Below, in pieces: positions 16,912-23,977 of a stretch of 27,909 nt of DNA. Within the stretch, counting starts at the first letter, position 1, and each line of letters begins with the position of its first letter. This DNA is from an uncultured Clostridia bacterium. Lineage in GTDB: Bacteria; Bacillota; Clostridia; TANB77; CAG-508. Below the pieces are notes generated by a model that did no database searches, was not told the origin of the DNA, and saw only the letters and a list, made by a program, of their open reading frames with translations. Both the position numbers and the translations under genes were made by a program. The stretch lies in NCBI GenBank assembly GCA_944391155.1, contig CALXSO010000019.1, positions 1 to 27,909 of the forward strand, written 5' to 3'.

Positions 16912-18013
16912 TTTTTTCACCAACTTTTTCTTTTAATTTTTGAATTTTAAATTTTCCATATTCTATTAATTTTCCTATTATTATAGGAATTCCTGCACCT
17001 ATAATTATATATATAATAAATCCCAGAAAATTAGAAGTATATGGTTCCAAATCCGATAATATTGTAACTTTTTCTATTCCTAAACTTTGTATCAAAATTA
17101 TTGCCAATTTAAAACTTAATAAATTAAAAACAATAAAATAAAAAGAATACTTTCCGCAAACACTTAATATTTTTCCTAATATATTATCTTGTATTTTTTT
17201 TCCTATAAAACAAAGCATATAAATTCCTGCAACTGCACTTGCTATAAAAGTGACTGGATTAACAATCTTATTTACATTTAATTTTATCTTCTCCCCAAAA
17301 AAAGTATTACATATAATAACTAGTACACTTATAATAAAGTAAAACTTATTATCCCACGTTATCTTATAATAATTATTAAAACAGTATCCTAAATAAATAA
17401 GTATCATTATAGATACCGCTATGCTTATTCTAGGTATTGTAATTGATAAGACTTCCGTACAAAAGGCTGAAAGAATCAAAAACACCATAAGCACAATCAA
17501 TATCAATTTCTTTTGATCAATAGCATACTTTGATGATACTTTTTTTAAAACATAAACAATAATTGACAATCCCATTAGTGCAATAATCTGAGATATAAAA
17601 AACCACATTGCACCCAACAAAGGCTCTCTTCCCATTAATAGACACGTCTCAATACATTTAATGATTATGTCTTTTAATCCATATAATATTGTGATTTTAT
17701 CTCCATATACTTTTCCAACATCATATAAACCTAAATATATAAAAATATTATGCAATAATACAAATGGTAAATAATAGATTATTAATTTCACATACCATTT
17801 TTTTATTTTTGTACTAAAAAACTTTTTTGGATCTTCTAAATTTTTTAAATAAAAACCACTTATTATATAAAAAGCCGTTAAAAAAAATTGATATATAAAA
17901 ATATTAAAATAACTTTTTATTTCTTCCATTTGTGTAACTATGTTAATATGAGCGTATAATACACATAATATACAGATTCCCTTTACTATATCTACATACC
18001 TATTTCTTTTCAT
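16901..18013 (-). CDS. Acyltransferase family 3 membrane protein (fucose-O-acetylase-like)
   Basis: A second probable O-acetyltransferase for the repeat unit. The 370 residues have about ten membrane helices and begin with the signature RYVDIVKGICILCVLYAHIN, followed by TAFYIISGFYLKNL. The start resembles COG3594 (NolL/fucose 4-O-acetylase-like) more than the OafA type of the other acyltransferase in this operon, so the two probably modify different positions. The start lies inside the GT2 gene (14-base overlap) with GGGGA upstream. The C-terminus is basic and cytoplasmic. Confidence 0.82.
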   Translation of the reverse strand: MKRNRYVDIVKGICILCVLYAHINIVTQMEEIKSYFNIFIYQFFLTAFYIISGFYLKNLEDPKKFFSTKIKKWYVKLIIYYLPFVLLHNIFIYLGLYDVGKVYGDKITILYGLKDIIIKCIETCLLMGREPLLGAMWFFISQIIALMGLSIIVYVLKKVSSKYAIDQKKLILIVLMVFLILSAFCTEVLSITIPRISIAVSIMILIYLGYCFNNYYKITWDNKFYFIISVLVIICNTFFGEKIKLNVNKIVNPVTFIASAVAGIYMLCFIGKKIQDNILGKILSVCGKYSFYFIVFNLLSFKLAIILIQSLGIEKVTILSDLEPYTSNFLGFIIYIIIGAGIPIIIGKLIEYGKFKIQKLKEKVGEKNGE

Positions 18014-18851
18014 TTTTCCCCACTTTCATCCCAATAAATCTCGAAGCCATATTAGGAATAAAATTAAATAAAACTTTCCAATTTCTATCCTGCATAGCAC
18101 GTTTTAAAACATATTTTGCCATTCCACCACCAGCTTTATTTACATTGTATTCATCCAAGAAACTATTCTGCTTAAAAAACTTCCCTATATCATAATATTT
18201 TTTATAGTTTTCTTTTACCCCATAATCATGCGAATGATATATTACTGAATCAGCACAATATTTAACTTTATATCCATTCATTATCAACTTGTATGTAATA
18301 TACATATCTTCACTAGTAGGTAAATCTTTACCATCATAATAATTGATTTTTTCAAAAATTTCTCTTTTAATTGCTGATGAAGCATCTGATGAAAAAAAAG
18401 CCTTTATTCCTAATTTTTCTACATCATTTTTAGTAACAATCTTAGATTGTTCTGGATAATTAATTTCTCTAGTATATTTTTCAATACCATTATCCTTTGC
18501 AATTTGCCTACTATATGTTTCATCACAGACTCCTTCTTCAATATCTTTTGTTAAATAATATAACCATAGCTTGTCTTTAATAATAATATCTTGTGTTATA
18601 AAAACTATTATATCAGCAGAACTTTCCTTAGCTGCTTTTTCCCTCGTTAAACTATGAGAAAACTCGGTTGGTTGAATTTTCTCATAGTTTATATTTAATT
18701 CTTTTAAAATATTTTCTGTATTATCTGTACTAGCTGTTAAAATATATTTTATATTATTAATTTCAACATTTTCTTGCATCAATAGGCTTTTGTGTAAATT
18801 TTCTATATATTTTTCTGCCTTGTATAAAGGGCAAATGATATCTATAGTCAT
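18000..18851 (-). CDS. Glycosyltransferase family 2
   Basis: A GT-A inverting transferase, likely to add the second sugar after the initiating sugar-phosphate. Its features are the nucleotide-binding start TIDIICPLYKAEKYIEN, a variant of the usual DxGSxD as TASTDNT, IVFITQD in place of the DxD segment, FFSSDASSAIKREIFE and the probable catalytic SED in LPTSEDMYITYKL. FSHSLTREKAA is typical of the rhamnosyltransferase-like branch, but the donor is not predictable. The length is 283 residues. It begins two bases after the sugar-phosphate transferase stop, with GGAG ten bases before the ATG. Confidence 0.87.
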   Translation of the reverse strand: MTIDIICPLYKAEKYIENLHKSLLMQENVEINNIKYILTASTDNTENILKELNINYEKIQPTEFSHSLTREKAAKESSADIIVFITQDIIIKDKLWLYYLTKDIEEGVCDETYSRQIAKDNGIEKYTREINYPEQSKIVTKNDVEKLGIKAFFSSDASSAIKREIFEKINYYDGKDLPTSEDMYITYKLIMNGYKVKYCADSVIYHSHDYGVKENYKKYYDIGKFFKQNSFLDEYNVNKAGGGMAKYVLKRAMQDRNWKVLFNFIPNMASRFIGMKVGKNEKK

Positions 18852-18853
18852 TT

Positions 18854-19576
18854 CTATATAGCTCCTTCTTTTTTTATAACATTCACTACAGTGTCTTTTA
18901 ATATTCTTAAATCCATTTTCAAATTATGTTTATAATAATATTGCATATCAAATTCCAATCTTTCTGTGAAAGTTGTCTCACTTCTACCATTAACTTGCCA
19001 AAATCCAGTAATTCCCGGCTTACAAGACATTATGTAATTAAAAAATCCGTTTATTTCTTCTTTTTCCCTTGGCAAATATGGTCTTGGTCCAACTAAACTC
19101 ATATCTCCTTTTAAAACATTAATAAATTGAGGAAATTCATCTAAACTTGTTTTTCTAATAAATTTTCCCACCTTTGTAATTCTTGGATCATGTTTTAATT
19201 TTTTATATTTAGCATATTCCTCTCTTGCTTCTTCATTTTTCGCTAAATATTCTTTCAACTTTTCGTCTGCACCAACTACCATTGAACGATATTTGTACAT
19301 TTTAAAATGTTTTCCATTCTTTCCAATTCTTTAAAAAAAAAAAAAAATAGGACCTTTATCCTTTAATATTATATTAGCAATTCCTATAACAATAGTTAAA
19401 GGTATTAGAAAAATTATTCCAAATACACCGCCTACAATATCAATAGCTCTTTTTATGATTTTTTCTAATTTTAAAATAATCCTATTTCTTTCTAAGTTTC
19501 TTTCTAGTGGTATTAAATTAGTTGTTTCAATAACACTTCCTGATGAATAATTAACTATTTCATCTTTTACTTCCAC
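18854..19576 (-). pseudogene. Initiating sugar-phosphate transferase interrupted by in-frame TAA
   Basis: A monotopic phosphoglycosyltransferase of the PglC/EpsL/WcaJ type that would load the first sugar-phosphate onto undecaprenyl phosphate. GTG at 19576 (GGGGGAG seven bases upstream) starts a frame with the family membrane helix (KRAIDIVGGVFGIIFLIPL) up to DKGPIFFFF. It stops at a TAA (19331..19333) after 15 consecutive T residues. The same frame continues at once with RIGKNGKHFKMYKYRSM, the catalytic Asp-Glu of RKTSLDEFPQF, GDMSLVGPRPYLP and KPGITGFWQVNGRSE. Both halves are in one frame and the spacing to the RIGKNG motif is as expected, so a single CAA to TAA change explains it. Without the stop the protein would be 240 residues, a normal size. 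Confidence 0.85.
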
Positions 19577-19639
19577 TTTATATCTCCCCCAAATATAAAA
19601 TTAAACATCCAGTTATTATCTCTCGTCACAATCATCCAT

Positions 19640-19668
19640 ATTATACCATATTTCGACTTTTTTTACAA
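19640..19668 (-). promoter_or_regulatory. Main promoter of the polysaccharide operon
   Basis: The -35 box TTGTAA (19663..19668), a 17-base spacer and a perfect -10 box TATAAT (19640..19645) lie about 65 bases upstream of the first operon gene. This is one of the best-scoring promoters by eye. The gene order and tight overlaps below it suggest one long transcript of about 15 kb. Confidence 0.75.
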
Positions 19669-19670
19669 GT

Positions 19671-19703
19671 ACCTAAACACGACTTTTAAAGTCATGCTTA
19701 GGT
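19671..19703. terminator. 16-bp hairpin between the LCP gene and the operon promoter
   Basis: ACCTAAACACGACTTT and AAAGTCATGCTTAGGT form a near-perfect stem with two G-U pairs. It starts eight bases after the LCP stop and ends two bases before the operon -35 box. On the minus strand no T-run follows (ACTTGTAAAA), while on the plus strand TTTTATTTT does. It probably ends the LCP transcript, but an operator role cannot be excluded. Confidence 0.5.
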
Positions 19704-19711
19704 TTTATTTT

Positions 19712-20755
19712 CTAATTACTATAACCAGTTTTTGTAACTATCTGATTACTAATATTTTTCGCTGTTTCAGAAGGAATATAATTTTGTTCCCCGAATAATT
19801 CTTGATGTAATCTAGTAACATTACTTTCCAGTGTAACAGGTATTCCATACCAAGCACTCATAGTTATTCCTCTAATCTCATAAGGCCAACCTATACTATC
19901 TGAAACTTTATATTTTGTTAAATCAGGTATCATCGCTATCATATCATTTGTAGAAATATTTGTATATATTTTTGGCAATATATTATCAACGAATGAATTT
20001 ATTTCTGTCAAACTTTTTGTCTTTAATTTATTAAATGTTGCTTCTACAACTGTTCTCATTCTCTCTGCTCTTTTATAATCTCCACCTTCAGTATAACGAA
20101 TCCTAGCATATGCCACAGCCTGCACACCATCTAATGTTAAAGTACCAGGTGCTGATAATTGATTCGTAGTAATTCCTGTTACACTTGACGTCTCTTTAAT
20201 ATATTGATTTATATAATTAACTTCTTGTGAATCTACTGTTATTGTTACTCCACCTAATTCATTTATAGCCTCAGCAACTGCATCAAAATTAACGGTTACA
20301 AATTCTTTTATATTTAAATCTAAATTTGTATTTAAAGTACTAATTGCAAGTGGTGCCTCTCCATAAGAATATGCATGTGTTATTTTATCTAGTCCATGAC
20401 CTTCTATTTGTACATATGTATCTCTATACACAGAAGCTAGTCTTACTTCTTTTGTATCATTATTAATACTTGCAATAATAATACCATCACTTCTATTTCC
20501 TCTTCCATAATCTTCATTTGACCTACTATCAATTGCAAACAAAGCTATATTTCTATATCCTGATAAATTTTGCTCTGCTTCTTCTGATATATCTAACTGA
20601 CTAATATCTATATCAACTTTTTGTATTTTATTCAATTTAGATGTGACAAAAAAGTATGTAAACCCTATAATTGCAACTAAAATAATTATTAAAACTAAAA
20701 CAATTATCCCAAAGATTTTTAAACCTCTATTTTTTTTCTTTTCTCTATTTCTCAT
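19712..20755 (-). CDS. LytR-CpsA-Psr (LCP) family glycopolymer transferase
   Basis: LCP enzymes transfer undecaprenyl-pyrophosphate-linked glycopolymers to peptidoglycan. The protein has a basic N-terminus, one membrane segment at about 13-35 and then the extracellular LCP domain: NIALFAIDSRSNEDYGRGNR, SDGIIIASIN, VRLASVYRDTYV, KITHAYSYG and GGVTITVD. The C-terminal active-site segment YARIRYTEGGDYKRAERM is also present. The length of 347 residues is usual. It has its own promoter (20826..20855) and is separated from the polysaccharide operon by a hairpin, but its position suggests that it anchors that polysaccharide. AAGG lies 11 bases before the ATG. Confidence 0.94.
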   Translation of the reverse strand: MRNREKKKNRGLKIFGIIVLVLIIILVAIIGFTYFFVTSKLNKIQKVDIDISQLDISEEAEQNLSGYRNIALFAIDSRSNEDYGRGNRSDGIIIASINNDTKEVRLASVYRDTYVQIEGHGLDKITHAYSYGEAPLAISTLNTNLDLNIKEFVTVNFDAVAEAINELGGVTITVDSQEVNYINQYIKETSSVTGITTNQLSAPGTLTLDGVQAVAYARIRYTEGGDYKRAERMRTVVEATFNKLKTKSLTEINSFVDNILPKIYTNISTNDMIAMIPDLTKYKVSDSIGWPYEIRGITMSAWYGIPVTLESNVTRLHQELFGEQNYIPSETAKNISNQIVTKTGYSN

Positions 20756-21210
20756 AACATTTTCGACCTTTCTTTAATTTTTTTAGAAAATATTAATGTT
20801 GAATCTGACTTTAAATTCTCAGCACATTATATCATATTAAAACTTTTTTTGTCTATACTTTTCATAAATTGTTATATTTTTTTATTTAAAATAAAAAAAT
20901 AGTCCTAAATATCAACATTATTAAGCTTTTTTCGTTTTATTTTATAGAAAATATTCACATTTATAAAATTTATGTTGATATTTCTGTCTATTTTAATTAT
21001 CTTTCTATTTATTTAGAGTTTTTTTAAATAATTTTTCTATTTCTGATTTTCAAAAATACATCTATTCTTGCTTTATATAGCATTATTATTGAATATTAAA
21101 ATTATATAATATACTTTTGATATTATTCATTTTTACTTACCCCATCAAATTTTTCCATTAATTCACACCTATTTTCACTTTTATCATTCTTTTTAATCAT
21201 ATCACATACT
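20756..21210. other. Non-coding gap between VanZ and LCP genes
   Basis: 455 AT-rich bases. Contents: the LCP promoter (20826..20855); a perfect 12-base inverted repeat, AAATATCAACAT (20907..20918) and ATGTTGATATTT (20972..20983), separated by 53 bases; a related ATGTTGAAT at 20797..20805 in the LCP leader; and a possible 31-codon reading frame at 21123..21218 that overlaps the VanZ stop. I see no larger gene and no clear terminator. Confidence 0.55.
20826..20855 (-). promoter_or_regulatory. LCP gene promoter
   Basis: TAGACA (20850..20855), an 18-base spacer and a perfect TATAAT (20826..20831) give a leader of about 60-65 bases before the LCP ATG. A TTCAAC-type box that recurs in the next gap lies within this leader. 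Confidence 0.65.
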
Positions 21211-21711
21211 TCATACATTCACTTTTTCTAAACTCTTTTTTCTAATTTTTCTACAAAGACTTATCACCAAAAATGTCAAAAGAATTCCAAACATTACTCC
21301 CAAAGAATCTATACATACATCTAAAACCCTTGCACTTCTTCCAGATGAAAACAATTGATGAATCTCATCAGAAATAGCATAAAAAAATCCAATCAAAAAT
21401 GCAAATCCTATTTTACGATTAATTTTTAAAGAAAAAGTATTAATAAATCCACTAGATGTTATTCCTAAAATTGTATAAATAGTAAAATGTGCCAATTTTC
21501 TTACTAATAATTGCAACTTTTCTGTAATTTGTATTTTTTCTTCCTCAGTTTTATTTTTTGTTCCAGGAAAAATATCAATAACCTTTCTTATAACTCTTCC
21601 ACTAACTCCCTTAGATTCTTCTCCATCCTGATTTGAAAAACAAAATATTACAATACATGTTAATATCATTAAAATAAAAAATATTACTCTTAACACTTTT
21701 AATTTATCCAT
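21211..21711 (-). CDS. VanZ-family membrane protein (intact copy)
   Basis: VanZ-like proteins are small membrane proteins named after a teicoplanin-resistance accessory factor; most chromosomal members have no established function. The 166 residues have four membrane segments and the family motifs: FCFSNQDGEESKGVSG near residue 25, RKLAHFTIYTILG in the middle, YAISDEIHQLFSSGRSARV and LDVCIDSLGVMFG. ATG at 21711 is chosen because GTG at 21720 lies inside the GAGTG ribosome-binding site. It is about 45 percent alike by eye to the broken copy just upstream, indicating a tandem duplication. An antibiotic-resistance role should not be assumed. Confidence 0.88.
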   Translation of the reverse strand: MDKLKVLRVIFFILMILTCIVIFCFSNQDGEESKGVSGRVIRKVIDIFPGTKNKTEEEKIQITEKLQLLVRKLAHFTIYTILGITSSGFINTFSLKINRKIGFAFLIGFFYAISDEIHQLFSSGRSARVLDVCIDSLGVMFGILLTFLVISLCRKIRKKSLEKVNV

Positions 21712-21756
21712 AAAAATCACTCTAAACTATGAATAGTTCTCCTTGCATAATATATT

Positions 21757-21785
21757 TAGGTTTTTAAAAGGTCCCTATAAACCTA
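21757..21785 (-). terminator. Weak hairpin after the broken VanZ copy
   Basis: TAGGTTT and AAACCTA pair around a 15-base loop, 16 bases after the stop of the frameshifted copy. No T-run follows on the minus strand, so this may be only a structure in the intergenic region. Confidence 0.3.
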
Positions 21786-21801
21786 TATAATAAAATCTCT
21801 T

Positions 21802-22327
21802 CTACTCCATATTATAAAGATCCTTATCTTTATGTTTTTTTAATTTTTTTCTATTAAAAATTAAATATGCTAAAATCATTCCTATTAGAACTCCACACAT
21901 ATCAATACAGACATCTAACAGTCTAGGGGTCCTTCCGCACAGAAAAAATTTGATGAATTTCATCAGAAACGGCATAGACCATTCCCAAAAAAATAACAAT
22001 AAAAATTTTTTTCTTATTTGAAAAAGAAAATGTACTTAATACTGTCATTAAAGTAAATCCTAATACCATATATATGCAAAAATGTGCAAATTTTCTCACT
22101 GTAAACTGTAATTCTTCTGTAAGCTGTCTTTTTACCCTCTCACTTTCATCTTTTGTTTCCGGATAAACATCTATAATATCTCTTATTACCTCAGCACTAA
22201 CAGCTTGAGATTTTTCTCCATTTTGGCTTGAAAAATAAAATATAGCAACACAACTTGCTATCATTAAAACAAAAAATATTATCCTAATTATTTTTAACTT
22301 CTGTTTATTTGAAATATTGTTTTCCAA
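21802..22327 (-). pseudogene. VanZ-family membrane protein, frameshifted copy
   Basis: The first frame (TTG at 22327, six bases after AGGAGG) encodes IFYFSSQNGEKSQAVSAEV, VRKFAHFCIYMVLGF and YAVSDEIHQIF, then reads SVRKDP and stops at 21923. The rest of the family sequence, CGRTPRLLDVCIDMCG and a final membrane helix with a basic tail, continues in the next frame to 21802. Removing one T from the run ATTTTTTC near 21945 would restore HQIFLCGRTPRLLD, aligned residue for residue with the intact paralog HQLFSSGRSARVLD. It is therefore a one-base insertion: a true pseudogene, a phase-variable tract, or a sequence error. GTG at 22363 is a less likely start, because it lies in the upstream terminator. 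Confidence 0.85.
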
Positions 22328-22349
22328 CACTTTCCTCCTTTTACTGCTC

Positions 22350-22390
22350 AAAAGCTTAAACACTAAATTTTATCTAATGTTTAAGCTTTT
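22350..22390 (-). terminator. Terminator after the small membrane protein gene
   Basis: A perfect 13-bp inverted repeat, AAAAGCTTAAACA (22350..22362) and TGTTTAAGCTTTT (22378..22390), has a 15-base loop. It overlaps the stop codon of the upstream gene and separates the gmk operon from the VanZ pair. The T-run is short (TTTT), so termination may be partial. Confidence 0.6.
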
Positions 22391-22724
22391 AATTTGATAC
22401 CCATCTAATCATTTTTATATCATTATATTTTTTCAATACTTCTTTATATTTTTCATATTCTTCATCCCACAATTCGGGTGGAACTTTATCAAAAGCAGTA
22501 AATATTTTTTCTGCTTCTTCTAAATATATAACTTGTTCTTGTGGTGACATTTTTCTATATTGAATTGCAAACTTATATAATTTATCTAACATTTGGTTTG
22601 CCTCTATAAAACTCCAAAAATCTTTTACTTTCCTTCCTGCCAGTTTAATTTGCATTATTGCAAATGATATCAACATAAATATAATGAATGCTAATATGTA
22701 TATAATTATTAAAAATCCTGTCAT
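22389..22724 (-). CDS. Small single-helix membrane protein of unknown function
   Basis: I do not recognise this 111-residue protein. It has one N-terminal membrane segment (about residues 4-26), then a basic stop-transfer stretch KLAGRKVKDFW and a soluble helical domain of about 80 residues with a proline-glutamate turn (KVPPELWDEEYEKYKEV). No signal peptidase site is evident, so it is probably anchored with the C-terminus in the cytoplasm. GAGGTG seven bases before the ATG is a good ribosome-binding site. It follows gmk by 30 bases and is probably the last gene of that operon. Confidence 0.7.
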   Translation of the reverse strand: MTGFLIIIYILAFIIFMLISFAIMQIKLAGRKVKDFWSFIEANQMLDKLYKFAIQYRKMSPQEQVIYLEEAEKIFTAFDKVPPELWDEEYEKYKEVLKKYNDIKMIRWVSN

Positions 22725-22754
22725 CTATTACACCTCTTAGCTCTTCTTCTGAAT

Positions 22755-23336
22755 TTATTTTTTATTTTGCATTTCTTCTATTCTTAATTCATTTTTTATT
22801 ATTGTCATTATTATTTGTACTGTCTTTTCTAAATCATCATTTTTTATTACATAATCATATAAGCCTATTTTTGATTCTTCATAATCTAATCTACCTAATC
22901 TTAATTCCATTTCCTCTGGTGATAGATTATCTCCTCTATTTATTAATCTTCTTTTTAATTCTTCTCTATCTACTTTTAAGAATATTGGTACCAATTTAGT
23001 TTCATTTGCTAATAACTTAATTAAATTTTCTGTACCATTTACTTCTATGTCTTTTACAATTATTTTTCCACTTTGTATTTTTTCATTCATTAATTTTTTA
23101 GATGTTCCATAATAATTGTTATGATGTATGTCATATTCATAAAATTCATCTTGGGCTATTTTTTTCATAAATTCATCTCGAGTTATAAAATGATATTGTA
23201 CTCCCTCTTCTTCTCCCTCTCTTGGTTCTCTAGATGTAAAAGATGGCAATGATATAACATTATCCATTCTTTTAATAAGTTCTTTTTTTATTGTATCTTT
23301 TCCTGCTCCTGATACTCCTGATAATATAACTAACAT
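22755..23336 (-). CDS. gmk: Guanylate kinase, divergent
   Basis: Phosphorylates GMP to GDP using ATP. The fold signature is clear: the P-loop SGVSGAGKDT at the N-terminus, GMP-binding FTSREPREGEEEGVQYHF, then YEYDIHHNNYYGTSK, IVKDIEVNG and RLINRGDN in the lid. The 193 residues fit the family. Oddities are Val for Pro and Asp-Thr for Ser-Ser/Ser-Thr in the P-loop, and KDIEVNG for the usual EIDVQG. ATG at 23336 (AGGAG eight bases upstream) is preferred over the start at 23393, which would add 19 unrelated residues. It follows rpoZ in the yicC-remA group. Confidence 0.88.
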   Translation of the reverse strand: MLVILSGVSGAGKDTIKKELIKRMDNVISLPSFTSREPREGEEEGVQYHFITRDEFMKKIAQDEFYEYDIHHNNYYGTSKKLMNEKIQSGKIIVKDIEVNGTENLIKLLANETKLVPIFLKVDREELKRRLINRGDNLSPEEMELRLGRLDYEESKIGLYDYVIKNDDLEKTVQIIMTIIKNELRIEEMQNKK

Positions 23337-23417
23337 TTTTACTCCTCTTAATATATTAATCTTTAAATTTTTACTAAATTTAATTTTTATCAATTGATAT
23401 TTTTACACAATTATAAA

Positions 23418-23651
23418 TTATACTAAGTCGTATCTATATCTTCCTTTATCTTGATCTTCAGGCTCTACAACTTCTATAACTCCTTCAGCTATTTCATCTG
23501 CTGCTAATGTTACCATTGAAGCTTCCTTTTTATCTATTAATGGTTGTGCTCCTAAAGCTAATTGTCTTGCTCTTTTTGCTGTTGCTATTACTAATGCATA
23601 TCTATTTTCAGCCCTTCTTAATAATTCTCCTACTGTTGGTTTTACCATCAT
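23418..23651 (-). CDS. rpoZ: RNA polymerase omega subunit
   Basis: Promotes assembly and stability of RNA polymerase through the beta-prime subunit. The 77 residues show the Rpb6/omega pattern: VKPTVGELLRRAENRYALV, then IATAKRARQLALGAQPLI and a helical acidic region EIAEGVIEV. GGAGGT lies nine bases before the first of two adjacent ATG codons. In most Firmicutes gmk precedes rpoZ; here rpoZ comes first, between remA and gmk. Confidence 0.93.
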   Translation of the reverse strand: MMVKPTVGELLRRAENRYALVIATAKRARQLALGAQPLIDKKEASMVTLAADEIAEGVIEVVEPEDQDKGRYRYDLV

Positions 23652-23686
23652 TTTAACATTACCTCCATTTAATTTGATTTTTATAA

Positions 23687-23959
23687 TTATTTTTCATCTT
23701 CTTGCACTAACGCAGCTGTCCCTATTTCTTTATCCAATCTTCCTGCTACTGTTTCAGGTTGAACTGCTGACAAAATAATATGTCCTGAATCCATAATCAA
23801 TACCGCTCTTGTTCTTCTTCCACAAGTTGCATCTACTGCTGTTTTGTTATCTTTTGCTTCTTGTACTATTCTTTTAACTGGTGCCGATTCTGGGCTTATT
23901 ATTGCTACAATTCTGGATGCTGATACTATATTTCCAAAACCTATATTAACTAATTGCAT
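23687..23959 (-). CDS. remA: RemA/DUF370-family DNA-binding regulator
   Basis: In Bacillus subtilis RemA activates biofilm matrix operons. The 90 residues match the family from end to end: QLVNIGFGNIVSASRIVAII at the start, ESAPVKRIVQEAKD, VDATCGRRTRAVLIMDSGH and IILSAVQPETV. AAAGGA lies ten bases before the ATG. The yicC-remA pairing is conserved in Firmicutes. In this genome its targets are unknown, and the polysaccharide operon in the same window is an untested candidate. Confidence 0.93.
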   Translation of the reverse strand: MQLVNIGFGNIVSASRIVAIISPESAPVKRIVQEAKDNKTAVDATCGRRTRAVLIMDSGHIILSAVQPETVAGRLDKEIGTAALVQEDEK

Positions 23960-23977
23960 TTAAATCAAATCCTTTCT

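Noticed and set aside
19331..19333. TAA read as a sense codon (alternative genetic code or selenocysteine-like recoding)
   Set aside because: TAA ends many intact genes here (spoVS neighbours, ymdB group, VanZ, rubrerythrin), and the two internal TAA codons would need different amino acids (Gln; Glu or Lys). Nonsense change or sequence error is simpler.
19333..19347. Phase-variable slippage of the T run restoring the sugar-phosphate transferase
   Set aside because: Both halves are already in the same frame, so gain or loss of one or two bases breaks the frame and changes by three keep the TAA. Slippage alone cannot switch this gene on.
4867..20755. Mobile island or prophage carrying the polysaccharide genes
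   Set aside because: No integrase, transposase, tRNA attachment site or phage gene is seen. The locus is flanked by ordinary chromosomal genes, so allelic exchange by recombination is more likely.
21211..22327. Glycopeptide-resistance locus, from the VanZ names
   Set aside because: No vanH, vanA/B, vanX, vanR or vanS homologs are present. Chromosomal VanZ-like proteins are widespread and mostly of unknown function.
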